64,000 nt of DNA from Arsenophonus sp052174115 (GTDB taxonomy: Bacteria; Pseudomonadota; Gammaproteobacteria; Enterobacterales; Enterobacteriaceae): NCBI GenBank assembly GCA_052174115.1, contig JBQMRX010000001.1:186001-250000 (forward strand), read 5' to 3'. Numbering within the stretch: position 1 is the first letter of the stretch; each line of letters begins with the position of its first letter. Shown here piece by piece: positions 20,463 through 30,879 of the stretch. The notes beneath the pieces are model-generated. The model ran no database searches, was not told the origin of the DNA, and worked only from the letters and a program-made list of their open reading frames with translations. A program made the position numbers and the translations under genes.

Positions 20463-21137
20463 TTATATTTTATCGGGTGTTCGTAGTTTTTTTACAGCCA
20501 TTCTTTTACTACGTTTACGTTTTTTTTCAGATTGAATATTAGCCCGATAAACTCCTTGTTCTCCTACTACCCACGATAAAGGACGACGTTCTTTACTAAT
20601 TAACTCTTGTAATAAGAATAGCGCTTGTATGTACGCTTCAGGACGTGGCGGGCAGCCTGGTATATAAACGTCAACAGGTAAAAACTTATCAACACCTTGA
20701 ACAACAGAATAAATATCATACATACCACCAGAATTAGCACAAGCTCCCATAGAAATAACCCATTTAGGCGATAACATTTGATCATAAAGTCGTTGAATAA
20801 CAGGCGCCATTTTAGTAAAACAAGTACCAGCAATAACCATAAAATCAGCTTGTCTTGGCGATGCTCGTAATACTTCAGAACCAAATCGAGCAACATCATG
20901 TACTGCGGTGAAAGATGTTACCATTTCAACATAACAACATGAAAGACCAAAATTATAAGGCCAAAGAGAATTTTTTCTACCCCAGTTTACCATGGTATGT
21001 AAAGCATGTTTTAATTTACCCATATAAACACTACGATTAATATGTTGTTCTAATGGATCTTCAACAATCTTTTTTGTCTCTAAGGGATAACTAGTATTCT
21101 TATCGTTTATATTAATACGAGTGAGTGTATAATCCAT
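20463..21137 (-). CDS. nuoB: NADH-quinone oxidoreductase subunit B
   Basis: Subunit with the terminal [4Fe-4S] cluster N2, which reduces ubiquinone. The adjacent cysteines 67 and 68 in LSCCYVEM, the VAGTCF cysteine and the PGCPPRP cysteine are the four N2 ligands. It has 224 residues against 220 in E. coli. The extra four residues are in the stretch GKLKHALHTMVNWG, a small in-frame insertion near the quinone site. It lies between nuoA and nuoCD. Confidence 0.98.
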   Translation of the reverse strand: MDYTLTRININDKNTSYPLETKKIVEDPLEQHINRSVYMGKLKHALHTMVNWGRKNSLWPYNFGLSCCYVEMVTSFTAVHDVARFGSEVLRASPRQADFMVIAGTCFTKMAPVIQRLYDQMLSPKWVISMGACANSGGMYDIYSVVQGVDKFLPVDVYIPGCPPRPEAYIQALFLLQELISKERRPLSWVVGEQGVYRANIQSEKKRKRSKRMAVKKLRTPDKI

Positions 21138-21157
21138 CTTTAAATTACCTCAATTTA

Positions 21158-21607
21158 CTAAAAGTAACGATTATTGATTTTAATAATTTTATTTGGTTTG
21201 ATAATATAATGATCTAAAGGTAGTTTTGGTGTCCAATTAAGTGCTCCAATACGAATTAAGTAGAATAAACCAATCAATAAAATAAAAATAAAAATGCTTG
21301 CTTCAATAAATCCTAGCCAGCCATTTTCTTTGATAGAAACAGCCCACGCATAAAGAAATAAAGCTTCAACATCGAAAATAACAAAAAACATAGCAACTAA
21401 GTAAAATTTAACTGATACGCGTAAACGAGCATTACCAAAAGAATTAATACCGGATTCATAAGGGATATGTTTTTCTTTAGATGAAGACCTACTACCAAGG
21501 TAATATGCCCCTGATAACATTAAAAAACATAGAATAAAAATACCGATAAAATATATTGCAAAAGCCCAATTATGAGCAAATTTTTCAATAGAAATAGACA
21601 TATTCAC
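21158..21607 (-). CDS. nuoA: NADH-quinone oxidoreductase subunit A
   Basis: First gene of the nuo operon: a three-helix membrane subunit near the quinone site. The conserved segment KFYLVAMFFVIFDVEALFLY includes the family's acidic pair. Length is 149 residues with a GTG start at 21607, or 147 with an ATG two codons later at 21601. The E. coli N terminus MSMS aligns with MNMS, so either start is possible; neither has a good ribosome site. A promoter-like element lies about 55 bases upstream. Confidence 0.96.
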   Translation of the reverse strand: MNMSISIEKFAHNWAFAIYFIGIFILCFLMLSGAYYLGSRSSSKEKHIPYESGINSFGNARLRVSVKFYLVAMFFVIFDVEALFLYAWAVSIKENGWLGFIEASIFIFILLIGLFYLIRIGALNWTPKLPLDHYIIKPNKIIKINNRYF

Positions 21608-21660
21608 TAGTGTTTATTTTAAATAAAAATATTATTATTTTAATCTTAAATTACTATGAT

Positions 21661-21669
21661 ACTATAGCA
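21661..21669 (-). promoter_or_regulatory. Putative nuo operon promoter (extended -10)
   Basis: On the minus strand this reads TGC TATAGT, one mismatch from the extended -10 form TGnTATAAT. It lies in a short stretch with more G and C than the surrounding spacer, about 55 bases before nuoA. No strong -35 is seen, which is common for extended -10 promoters. Promoter activity is inferred. Confidence 0.4.
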
Positions 21670-23004
21670 CAGTAACTATAATGAAAATAAGAGAAAAATT
21701 AAAATAAAATCGTAAATATTAACTTTTATAAATTTAATTATATCATATTTATTTGTTAATTTATTTTATTTTTCTTAATTATGCATATGATTTTATTGAA
21801 AATAAATAATTGATTATAAAATAATTAATTATATTTAATTAAAAAAACAATTTTTATTTTTATATAAAATAAAAATATTCTATATATTAATGTTATAATA
21901 ATTATTAACTAGATAAAAAAGTTTTTTATAAAAAACTCATATAAATATTTAAAATAAAGAAATAGTAATAGAAATATTAAAATAACTTATAATATTAAAT
22001 ATAAATAACAGTCTAAATTAAACTATTATTTATATTTTATATTTTATATTTAAAATAAATAAGAATAATATTGAGTTAAATATTAACTATCTAGATAAGA
22101 TCTACCGATAATAAATCAACTTTATAAATATTTTTATTTATATTTTAATTATATTAATAATATTTATTTAATTAATATTGAAAATATGATATATTATAAT
22201 AAGAAAATATAAAATAGCACTTTGATATTTTTAATTAATTTAAATTGTAAATTAATACTTAATTAATTTATTTATTATTTAATTTTTTTAAAATGAAATA
22301 TATTTCATATAAATATCAAAATTAATATATAGATATATTTATATGATATAATTAGGTATAATTTTAATAAATTAATATTATAATAAAAAAGAATAATTTT
22401 TAATTTATTTTTCAATATTGTGATAAATTAAAAATTTAAACATAATTTTATTAATTAGTATTATTAAATATACAATATAATAATTATAAAATATAATTTA
22501 TTATTAATTCATTAAAATTTGATCTTTTTAATAAATAAAAAACTAAATATTTTAAATACTACTTTATTTTATAATTGTATTAATTTGTTTTTATAAATAA
22601 AAATATCTTTTTTAAGATATTAAAATTATAAATTAGAATAAATAATTTTAAATAAATAAAATATAAATTAATAATTTAATAATTAAAATATTATATATAA
22701 TAAACATAATATAAATGTTTTACCAAAAATAAATAATATTTATTCTAATAAAATTTTTTCAAAACTATTGTAATAGTTATTTTATTATTTATTTACTAAA
22801 AAACTTTCATATTTAAAATATAAATAAACTAATATAATATTTTAAATTTACTTATTAAATATAAAATATATTAAAATTTTTAATCTGATTAAATTTAATT
22901 ATTTAAATTATTTTTTTTATTAAAAATAAAATTATATAATGAACTTTTTATTCTATTAATTTTAAAGTATAAAATTAATAAATGAATATTATATAATTAA
23001 ATTT
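21670..23004. other. 1.3-kb AT-rich spacer, no gene recognised
   Basis: E. coli carries the regulator gene lrhA between nuoA and alaA. This spacer sits where lrhA would be, between nuoA and the alaA pseudogene, but no LysR-type fragment can be read on either strand. The gene appears to be erased. Confidence 0.6.
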
Positions 23005-24188
23005 AATAAATTAAATAACGTATTTTATAATATAAAAGAACCAGTTCTTAAAAAAGTCTTACGACTTGAAAAAGCTATAAAGTTATTAAACTTTATATCG
23101 GTAATCCAATATCTTTTAGCTTTAAAACACAAAATAAAATTTTATTTGATATTATACGTAATCTTCCTTGCTCAAAAGATTATAGTAATTTAAGAGAAAT
23201 TTATTCTATTAAAAAAGCAAATATTAAACAGTATTAAACTAAAAAAATATTTAATATTAATATTGAAGACCTCTTTGTAAGTAATTGTGTTCTTCATTTA
23301 ATTGTGTAATTAAATGAAATTTTATTAAATAACAATGAGAAAATATTAACTCCTATTAATATTTATCTATTATGGACTATTTTAATATCTTTATCTAATG
23401 GAAAATAATATATTACAGATATGATGAAAGTCAAAATTTATTTTTAGATTTAAATGATATTCGTAAAAAATTACTCTGTATATAACGTTTTATCGTTATT
23501 ATCAACTCAAATAATCCTACTGGATCTGTTTACAGTAAAGTATTATTAATAGAGATAATAAAAATTATCAGTTAATATCAATTAATGATTTTTGTCGACA
23601 AAATTTACGATAAATCCTTTACGATAATTCTGAATACTATTCGATTAGCGTATTAGCACTAGATTTATTAATCATTACCTTTAATAGTTTATTAAAACTA
23701 TCGAATAACTTGGTTTTCATAAAGAATGAATGGTACTTAATGGTTTAAAGAAAGGTTAAAAGCTATTTTGAAGGTTTAGAAATATTAGTTTCCATGAGAA
23801 TTTGTGCTAATGTTTCTATATAATATACGATTCAAAATGTATTATATGTAGTCTTCAAAATATTAATAAATTTATTTTTCATGGCAGACGATTATATTAA
23901 TAACGTAATCTTGCATGGAAATTTTATTAATAAAATTCAATAAGTCTCATATATAAAACAATAAGGTACTTTATATATTTTCCAAGAATTAATATTAAAA
24001 AATTCAATATTAAAATAATAAAAAATAATACTTGATTTTTTATTATAGGAAAATTTTATTGATTAAAGGACTTGATTTTAATTAGCTTGATTTAGATCAT
24101 ATAAGAATTATCATTTTACTTTATGTTAATAAATCTTGAACTCGCAATTAATAAATTTAGTCAATTTTTACTAAACTATCGTCAATAA
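23005..24188 (+). pseudogene. alaA: alaA pseudogene (alanine aminotransferase)
   Basis: Degraded but near full-length copy of the glutamate-pyruvate aminotransferase AlaA, readable by switching frames. Recognisable segments in order are NVFYNIKEPVLKKVLRLE near the start, then FDIIRNLP, then INSNNPTGSVYSKVLLIEII (PLP-fold region), FVDKIYDKSLYD, a stretch like LALDLLIITFN, then YFEGLEILVSMRICANV. The end is ELAINKFSQFLLNYRQ at 24140-24188. Several stops and frameshifts interrupt it. The PLP-lysine region is corrupted (LLKLSNN in place of LSKTYR). Position and direction next to nuoA match E. coli, where lrhA and alaA follow. Confidence 0.9.
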
Positions 24189-24996
24189 TTATTTAATAAT
24201 TTACTTATTAATTCAATAAACTCACAATATTTATTATTATTAAAAGATATAAAGAAAGTTTATAAATTATTTTTATATATATTAATTATCTAATATACTT
24301 AAATAAGATTGATAATTTTAATAATATTATAAATATTTATAGATAGTTTATTAAAAATAAAGTTTTTTTAAAAAAATAATTTTATATAAATTTTCTAAAT
24401 AATATAATAATTAAAGTAATTAATTAATACTAACAAAACAACTAAAAATTTTTATTTTTATTTAATTATTATTTTAATGTTAAATAATATTTAAATGAAA
24501 ATAAATTTATTATAGAAAATATTAAATTAATTATAATAACTAAAAAATAATATATTAAAATAATTGTTAATATTTAAAATAATTAATAAATAAATTAATA
24601 AAAATAATATATTTTTATATATTTTATATTCATAAATTATTTGATATATTTAATATTATTTATGCATATAAAAATTGATTATATTAAATATATATACTCA
24701 TAAAAATAAAATAAAATAAATTTGATCATGTTTTATTCAACTATCTTCTTAATTAAAATAGTTTCTATTTTTGTTCATAATAATTATTTAAGAATTTTTA
24801 TAATTAAAATTTTAATCATACTAAAATAATTAAAATGGAATCATAAAATTTATTCTTAATTTTTTATAAAAACTACTTAATTAATGTTAAATAAAATATT
24901 TTATAAATAACATTAAAAAATAAGATTTAAATCTTGCTTTACTGAATTTAAAAAATAGTAAAATTATTGATATTAATTTCATTAAAAATTTATTAA
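24189..24996. other. 0.8-kb AT-rich spacer, no gene recognised
   Basis: Lies between the alaA pseudogene and ubiX. In E. coli many genes, including ackA-pta and the hisJQMP transport cluster, separate these two. No fragment of them can be read. Confidence 0.6.
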
Positions 24997-25575
24997 TTAC
25001 TTAAAATTGCGCCAACGAGTAAACAAAGTTTTTGGTATAGTTATATTTATATCATATTGATCTAATATGCGATTAACAGTTTGATCAATAATATCTTGTA
25101 TTGTTTTTGGTTTATGATAAAAAGCAGGCATCGGTGGAAAAATTATTGCACCAATTTTTATGACATTTATCATCAATCTTAAATGACCTAAATGTAAAGG
25201 AGTTTCTCTGACACCAAGTATTAATTTACGCTTCTCTTTCAAAATCACATCAGCTGAACGTACAATTAATGTATCATTATAACTATTAACGATACTAGAT
25301 AATGTTTTTATTGAACAAGGCATAATAATCATCCCAGAAGTAATAAATGAACCAGAAGATATTGCTGCGGCAATATCTCTATTATCATAAACAATAGTTG
25401 CCATTGATTGAATATCACGCAAGCTATAACTAGTCTCCAATGCTAGAGTCTGCTTAGCAGCTGAACTAATAATTAAATGAGTTTCAAAACCAGTAACAGA
25501 ACTTAAAATTTCAAGTAAACGAATACCATAAATTACACCACTAGCACCTGTTAGTCCAATAATTACTTTCTTCAT
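24997..25575 (-). CDS. ubiX: Flavin prenyltransferase UbiX
   Basis: Makes prenylated FMN, the cofactor that the decarboxylase UbiD needs in ubiquinone synthesis. The N terminus MKKVIIGLTGASGVIYGIRL is the flavin-binding start of the family. Later come ISSGSFITSGMIIMPCSIKT and the signature RETPLHLGHLRLM. The ATG at 25575 is preferred; an in-frame GTG lies directly before it. The 192 residues match the 189 of E. coli. It follows purF, the E. coli order. UbiD itself is not in this window. Confidence 0.96.
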   Translation of the reverse strand: MKKVIIGLTGASGVIYGIRLLEILSSVTGFETHLIISSAAKQTLALETSYSLRDIQSMATIVYDNRDIAAAISSGSFITSGMIIMPCSIKTLSSIVNSYNDTLIVRSADVILKEKRKLILGVRETPLHLGHLRLMINVIKIGAIIFPPMPAFYHKPKTIQDIIDQTVNRILDQYDINITIPKTLFTRWRNFK

Positions 25576-25681
25576 CACTTTTTCTCAAAATAACTACTAA
25601 ATAAATTTTAGTATTATAAATTTATTGATATCCAGTAAATTTGATTTAATTTTAAAATATAATAAAAACTTAATTTTTATT

Positions 25682-27178
25682 TTAATTTTCTAAATTTTTA
25701 ATTTTATTATCTTTAAATTGATTATTTTTATGAATATTTTCTAAATAATCTAAATAAGTTTGATCAATATCTTTAGTAACATAAATACCATTAAAAACAG
25801 AACATTCAAAAGTATTAATATTTGGATTTTCTTCTCTAACTGCAGCAATTAAATCTGCAAGATCTTGAAAAATTAAATTATCTGCACCAATAAGTTGGCA
25901 AATTTCATCCACTTCACGTTTATAAGCAATTAATTCATTAACAGACGGTATATCAATACCATAAACATTCGGAAAACGAACTTCTGGTGATGCAGAAGCA
26001 AAATAGACTTTTTTTGCTCCTGCTTCACGTGCTAATTCAACAATTTGTTCAGAAGTTGTTCCTCTTACAATAGAATCATCGATTAATAAAACATTTTTAT
26101 CTCGAAACTCTGATCGATTAACATTCAATTTACGACGTACTGACTTACGTCTTTCTTGTTGTTCTGACATAATAAAAATGCGCCCAACATAACGATTCTT
26201 AACAAAACCTTGGCGATATGGTTTACCCAAAATATAAGAAATTTCCAATGCAGTATCACAAGAAGTTTCAGGAATTGGTATTACAACATCAATATCTAAA
26301 TTCTGCCATTGACGAGCAATTTTAGCTCCTAATTTTTGTCCCATTCGTAAACGAGCTTTATTAACTGAAATTTTATCGATAAAAGAATCTGGTCTAGCTA
26401 AATAAACAAACTCAAATAAACAAGGAGTTAACTGTGGATTTTTTGCACATTGACGAGTAAAAAGTTGTCCATGTTTAGTAACATAAATCACTTCACCTGG
26501 AGCTACATCACGCAAAAATTCAAAACCAAGAGTATCTATAGCAACACTTTCAGAAGCAATCATGTACTCATTTTGACCTCCTTTTAATATACGCTTACCA
26601 AATACTAATGGACGAATACCAAACGGATCACGAAAAGCCACTAAACCATGACCAATGATTATTGCAACACAAGCATAAGCACCACGAACTTTATTATGCA
26701 TTGCAGAAATAGCAGTAAAAATATCTTCTGCTGTTAAAGGAAAATAATTAAATTGATCAAGTTCATTAGCAAGAACATTAAGTAAAATTTCTGAATCAGA
26801 AGAGGTATTTATATGACGACGAGCTGTTTCAAACAACATTTTTCTTAATTCATTCGCATTAGTTAAGTTACCATTATGACTTAATGTAAGTCCAAAAGGA
26901 GAATTAACATAAAAAGGTTGTGCTTCTGAAGCACTTGAGCTACCTGCAGTTGGATAACGAACATGACCAATACCCATTTTACCACGTAAACTTAACATAT
27001 GGCTTGCAGCAAAAACATCTTTTACTAAACCATTTGATTTACGTAAGTGAAACTGATTATTTTTATCAATTGTTGCAATACCTGTAGCATCTTGACCACG
27101 ATGTTGAAGCACTGTTAGAGCATCATAAATTGATTGATTAACTGGAGTAAAACCAGCAATACCGATAATACCGCACAT
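25682..27178 (-). CDS. purF: Amidophosphoribosyltransferase
   Basis: First committed enzyme of purine synthesis: glutamine plus PRPP gives phosphoribosylamine. Cys2, exposed after Met removal, is the glutaminase nucleophile in MCGIIGIAG. The N-terminal Ntn-hydrolase domain has LQHRGQDATG and GIGHVRYPT. The C-terminal phosphoribosyltransferase domain has the PRPP loop VLLIDDSIVRGTT near residue 365. Length is 498 residues (505 in E. coli). It lies about 20 bases after cvpA, the ancestral cvpA-purF operon. No PurR-type box is visible upstream of cvpA, so purine repression has probably been lost. Confidence 0.98.
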   Translation of the reverse strand: MCGIIGIAGFTPVNQSIYDALTVLQHRGQDATGIATIDKNNQFHLRKSNGLVKDVFAASHMLSLRGKMGIGHVRYPTAGSSSASEAQPFYVNSPFGLTLSHNGNLTNANELRKMLFETARRHINTSSDSEILLNVLANELDQFNYFPLTAEDIFTAISAMHNKVRGAYACVAIIIGHGLVAFRDPFGIRPLVFGKRILKGGQNEYMIASESVAIDTLGFEFLRDVAPGEVIYVTKHGQLFTRQCAKNPQLTPCLFEFVYLARPDSFIDKISVNKARLRMGQKLGAKIARQWQNLDIDVVIPIPETSCDTALEISYILGKPYRQGFVKNRYVGRIFIMSEQQERRKSVRRKLNVNRSEFRDKNVLLIDDSIVRGTTSEQIVELAREAGAKKVYFASASPEVRFPNVYGIDIPSVNELIAYKREVDEICQLIGADNLIFQDLADLIAAVREENPNINTFECSVFNGIYVTKDIDQTYLDYLENIHKNNQFKDNKIKNLEN

Positions 27179-27197
27179 CTATTTTTTTCCTCATCAG

Positions 27198-27698
27198 TTA
27201 AACTAAATTAATATCTTCTGATAAAAAACTTGATGTATTTTTTAAATAATTAAAAAACCATCTAATAATATAATTAAATTTTGATATAATTTCAGAATCT
27301 TGCCAATCTTTAGTTTTTGCTAACGACGTAAAAGTATCTAAAAAAAACAAGATTACTAATACTATTAATACACCGCGTAATAAACCAAAACAGACACCTA
27401 ATAATCGATCAGTACTTGATAATTCAGTTCGTTCAATTAATGAACTAATCACATAATTAGCTAGAGTACCAATAATTAAAATTGCAATAAATAAAATTAA
27501 AATAGCAATACCATTCCTAATTATAATATTATTAAATAAGGTAAGATAAACTGCTAAATAAGGATAAAATTGGCTAGTAATAATAAAAGCACAACCCCAA
27601 ACGATAAGTGATAAAATTTCTCGCACAAAACCACGAATTGAACTAATCAAAATAGAAAAACTAATTATAGCAATAATAACATAATCAATCCAAACCAT
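27198..27698 (-). CDS. cvpA: CvpA family membrane protein
   Basis: Small inner-membrane protein named for its need in colicin V production; its biochemical role is not firmly known. The ATG at 27698 is chosen because it gives MVWIDYVIIAI, in register with E. coli CvpA; the frame is open further upstream but only to a TTG. That gives 166 residues (162 in E. coli). Four hydrophobic segments and the family stretch RLLGVCFGLLRGVLIV are present. It is cotranscribed with purF. Confidence 0.95.
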   Translation of the reverse strand: MVWIDYVIIAIISFSILISSIRGFVREILSLIVWGCAFIITSQFYPYLAVYLTLFNNIIIRNGIAILILFIAILIIGTLANYVISSLIERTELSSTDRLLGVCFGLLRGVLIVLVILFFLDTFTSLAKTKDWQDSEIISKFNYIIRWFFNYLKNTSSFLSEDINLV

Positions 27699-27881
27699 AG
27701 TTTTAATCCAAAAATAAATATTCAATATGAATAATTCATTCTAACAAAAAATAAAAAATATTTAACTTAAATATTTTACTGAAAAATAGTAATAAATTAT
27801 AAAAAATAAATCATATTCTTTATGTAAGTAATTAATATTATTATTTAATATTAATATATTTTATTGATAAATATATCTATT

Positions 27882-28499
27882 TTAAGGTTTATAATTACGT
27901 ATTTGTCCTTGTAAACCAGTTATTTTTTTTAATTCTTGTAAATTAAATTGTAATTTTTCTATTGATGTATTTAAGCCAGTAAAAATTCGTGTTAACTGAC
28001 CATTAATAGGAAACGATGGATCAGTATAAGCTTGATAGCCAGATAAACGTAATTTATCAATAATTTCTTCTATTTTTACTGTATTTTTTAGTACACCTAA
28101 TTGAATGACATAAGCTTGACCACGTGGTGCTTGAATTTTATTATTCAATTTAATATTTTTTTCTTGAAGTAATATTGGTTTTTCAATTTTAACTTTTTGT
28201 TTAAAATTTATTTTTTTTTGAATAGAAAAAGAATTTATTAATTTTGCATTTGAATTAGAAATAACTTTAGAAATTATTATTTTCCCAATATTTTCTGGTG
28301 GTGTTGGTAATATTTTAAGCTTAATTGGAGTAATAGATTTAATTTCATATTCATCAGTAACATTAGGAAATAAAGACATATCAATAAATTTATTTTCATT
28401 ATATTTTTTTTTCATATCTAATAATATTAAAAAAACAATAACACTAATAGTAATAATAAAAATAATTACAACTAAATGGTTTTGAAACTTACTAACCAT
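27882..28499 (-). CDS. dedD: Cell division protein DedD (SPOR domain)
   Basis: Non-essential division protein that binds denuded septal peptidoglycan. It has a single N-terminal membrane helix at about residues 8-28, a Lys/Ile/Asn-rich low-complexity linker to about residue 120, and a C-terminal SPOR domain beginning QAYVIQLGVLKNTVKIEEII. Length is 205 residues against 220 in E. coli. It overlaps the folC stop by eight bases and is followed by cvpA, as in E. coli. The linker has drifted strongly towards AT-coded residues, while the SPOR domain is conserved. Confidence 0.93.
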   Translation of the reverse strand: MVSKFQNHLVVIIFIITISVIVFLILLDMKKKYNENKFIDMSLFPNVTDEYEIKSITPIKLKILPTPPENIGKIIISKVISNSNAKLINSFSIQKKINFKQKVKIEKPILLQEKNIKLNNKIQAPRGQAYVIQLGVLKNTVKIEEIIDKLRLSGYQAYTDPSFPINGQLTRIFTGLNTSIEKLQFNLQELKKITGLQGQIRNYKP

Positions 28500-29835
28500 T
28501 TAAATTTTCCTTTTTTATTTGTAACTTCATAACTTCAGCAACAGTATAAAATGAACCACAAACTATTACAATATCTTGTTTATTAGCTTTCTTTATTATC
28601 TGAAACCAAGCATCTTTAACACTATTAAATTGATATGGTGAGTTAATGTATTGCGCTAATTGCCAAGCATCAGCACCGCGTATTCCACTTAATGAAGCAA
28701 AATACCATTTATCAACTTGAGGAGCCAAGTAATATAAAGTATTTTTTATATCTTTATCAGTTAGCATAGCTATAATTGCATAAACTTTAGTATTTTTTTG
28801 TCTAGGTAAACAAGATACTTTACCTGCTAAATAAGCTGCTGCATGTGGATTATGTGCAACATCTAAAATAATACAAGGTTCCTTACAAATAATTTGAAAA
28901 CGACCTGGTAATTTTACTTTCATTAAACCATTATAAATATCTTGCGATGATATAGTTTGAATAATTTTATCTTTTTCTTTAATTAAACAATCAATAACTG
29001 CTAATGCTGTTGCAGCATTTATCAATGGAACATTTGGTAAAAATAATTGCTTAAAATTCTGATCTTTAGATTGCCAATTCCAATAATTATTTTTTGATTC
29101 AAATTGCCAATCTAAACCATAACGAAATAATTTTGCACCAATGATTTTAGCTACTTTATTGATCGACTCTGGCATATTCGGTTCACCTATAACTGCATAG
29201 CAATCTGAGCGAAAAATACCAGCTTTTTCATAACCAATTTTCTCACGATCATCACCAAGATAATCAATATGATCAAGTGCTATACTAGTGATAACAGCAA
29301 TATTAGCATCTATAATATTAGTTGCATCTAATCGCCCACCTAAACCAACTTCTAAAATAATTAAATCAAGTTTAGCTTGTTTAAATAATTGTAAAGCAGC
29401 TAAGGTACTATATTCAAAATAGGTTAACGTAATTGTTCCGCGTTTAGATTCAATATCAGTAAAAACTCGACAAAAATCATCTTCAGATAATATTTTACCT
29501 TGAATTCTAACACGCTCAGTATAATTTAACAAATGTGGAGAACTATAAACACCAACTTTTAATCCTGCTTCAATTAAAATTGATTCTAATACATGACAAG
29601 TTGTTCCTTTACCATTTGTCCCTGTAACAGTAATAACTTTTTTGGCCGGACTTAAGAGATTTAATTGACGAGCAACAATAGTAATTCTATCAAGCCCCAT
29701 ATCAATAATTTTATTATGTTGATTAGTTAAATAAGTTAACCAGTCGGTTAAAGAAGATGTTAACTCTGGTATCATCAATTGCTTAAGTATTTTTTCATTA
29801 TTAATTGAATTTGTTGTTAACTTTTGATTTTTCAT
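28492..29835 (-). CDS. folC: Dihydrofolate / folylpolyglutamate synthase
   Basis: Mur-ligase-family enzyme that adds glutamate to dihydropteroate and then extends polyglutamate tails on folates. The ATP-binding loop GTNGKGTT is at residues 72-79. YSSPHLLNYTERVRIQG, EVGLGGRLDATNII, ALDHIDYLG and DVAHNPHAAAYL are the family motifs. It is 447 residues (422 in E. coli). About 20 extra N-terminal residues make an internal start at Met21 (29775) possible, though neither start has a strong ribosome site. It lies between accD and dedD as in E. coli. Confidence 0.96.
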   Translation of the reverse strand: MKNQKLTTNSINNEKILKQLMIPELTSSLTDWLTYLTNQHNKIIDMGLDRITIVARQLNLLSPAKKVITVTGTNGKGTTCHVLESILIEAGLKVGVYSSPHLLNYTERVRIQGKILSEDDFCRVFTDIESKRGTITLTYFEYSTLAALQLFKQAKLDLIILEVGLGGRLDATNIIDANIAVITSIALDHIDYLGDDREKIGYEKAGIFRSDCYAVIGEPNMPESINKVAKIIGAKLFRYGLDWQFESKNNYWNWQSKDQNFKQLFLPNVPLINAATALAVIDCLIKEKDKIIQTISSQDIYNGLMKVKLPGRFQIICKEPCIILDVAHNPHAAAYLAGKVSCLPRQKNTKVYAIIAMLTDKDIKNTLYYLAPQVDKWYFASLSGIRGADAWQLAQYINSPYQFNSVKDAWFQIIKKANKQDIVIVCGSFYTVAEVMKLQIKKENLNG

Positions 29836-29881
29836 GATATAATAACTTAAGGTTATTTTGATTAAAGTGATAATAATAACT

Positions 29882-30748
29882 TTAGTTTGTTTCTTTAATT
29901 ATCTTATGAGTTAAAATAGCTAATATTTCAGCTAATTTATCTCGCATTTCAAGTCGTCTAATAATTGTATCGATTGCACCTTTTTCAATTAGAAATTCAC
30001 TTCTTTGAAAACCTAATGGTAATTTTTCACGCACAGTTTGCTCAATAACTCGTGGACCAGCAAAACCAATTAACGCTTTTGGTTCTGCAATATTAATATC
30101 CCCTAACATACCTAAACTTGCTGATACACCACCCATAGTTGGGTTTGTAAGCACTGAAATATAAGGAATTCTTTTTTCTTTCATTTTTGCTAATACCGCA
30201 CTAGTCTTTGCCATTTGCATTAAAGCTATTAATGCTTCTTGCATACGAGCACCGCCACTAGCAGAAAAACAAACTAATGGGCAATTATCTTCTAATGCTT
30301 GCTCGCCAGCAAGTACAAATCGAGCACCAACAACTGAAGCCATTGAACCTCCCATAAAAGCAAATTCAAAAGCTGCTGCAATAATCGGCATACCTTTTAG
30401 TGTACCTTTCATAACAATTAAAGCATCTTTTTCATGTGTTTTTTTTTGCGCTATTAATATACGATCTTTATATTTTTTTAAATCACGAAATTTTAAAATA
30501 TCTTTAGGCTCTAATTTGCTGCCTAATTCAATTTTTTCTCCATCGTCAAGAAAAGAGATTAAGCGTTTACGAGCTGAAATAGGCATATGATGGTCACATT
30601 TTAAACATACTGCTAAATTACTTTCTAATTCGACTCTATAAAGTACTTGTCTGCAGTTATCACATTTTGTCCAAATCCCTTCAGGAATATTTGCTTTATG
30701 TGTTTTAATAGCATTACTTTTATTAAGAATTTTTTCGATCCAGCTCAT
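29882..30748 (-). CDS. accD: Acetyl-CoA carboxylase carboxyltransferase beta
   Basis: Beta subunit of the carboxyltransferase half of acetyl-CoA carboxylase, which makes malonyl-CoA for fatty acids; it works with AccA (not in this window). An N-terminal zinc ribbon has cysteines at 29, 32, 48 and 51. The crotonase-fold core contains GGSMASVVGARFVLAGEQA and FSASGGARMQEALIALMQM. It is 288 residues (304 in E. coli), lacking part of the variable C terminus. Confidence 0.97.
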   Translation of the reverse strand: MSWIEKILNKSNAIKTHKANIPEGIWTKCDNCRQVLYRVELESNLAVCLKCDHHMPISARKRLISFLDDGEKIELGSKLEPKDILKFRDLKKYKDRILIAQKKTHEKDALIVMKGTLKGMPIIAAAFEFAFMGGSMASVVGARFVLAGEQALEDNCPLVCFSASGGARMQEALIALMQMAKTSAVLAKMKEKRIPYISVLTNPTMGGVSASLGMLGDINIAEPKALIGFAGPRVIEQTVREKLPLGFQRSEFLIEKGAIDTIIRRLEMRDKLAEILAILTHKIIKETN

Positions 30749-30879
30749 TAATAAATTTTTTTCCTAAAATTATATTATTAGTTACATTATTATTTTAATT
30801 ATAAAATCATAATACAAAAAGCATATTAATTAAAAACTAATTAAATCCATTAATAACTATTTATTTCTTATTTAAGAAT

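Noticed and set aside
20600..20899. 99-codon frame within nuoB
   Set aside because: Another frame of a fully conserved gene; no homology.
27726..27881. PurR operator upstream of cvpA-purF
   Set aside because: No sequence like the ACGCAAACGTTTGCGT box is present; only AT-rich spacer.
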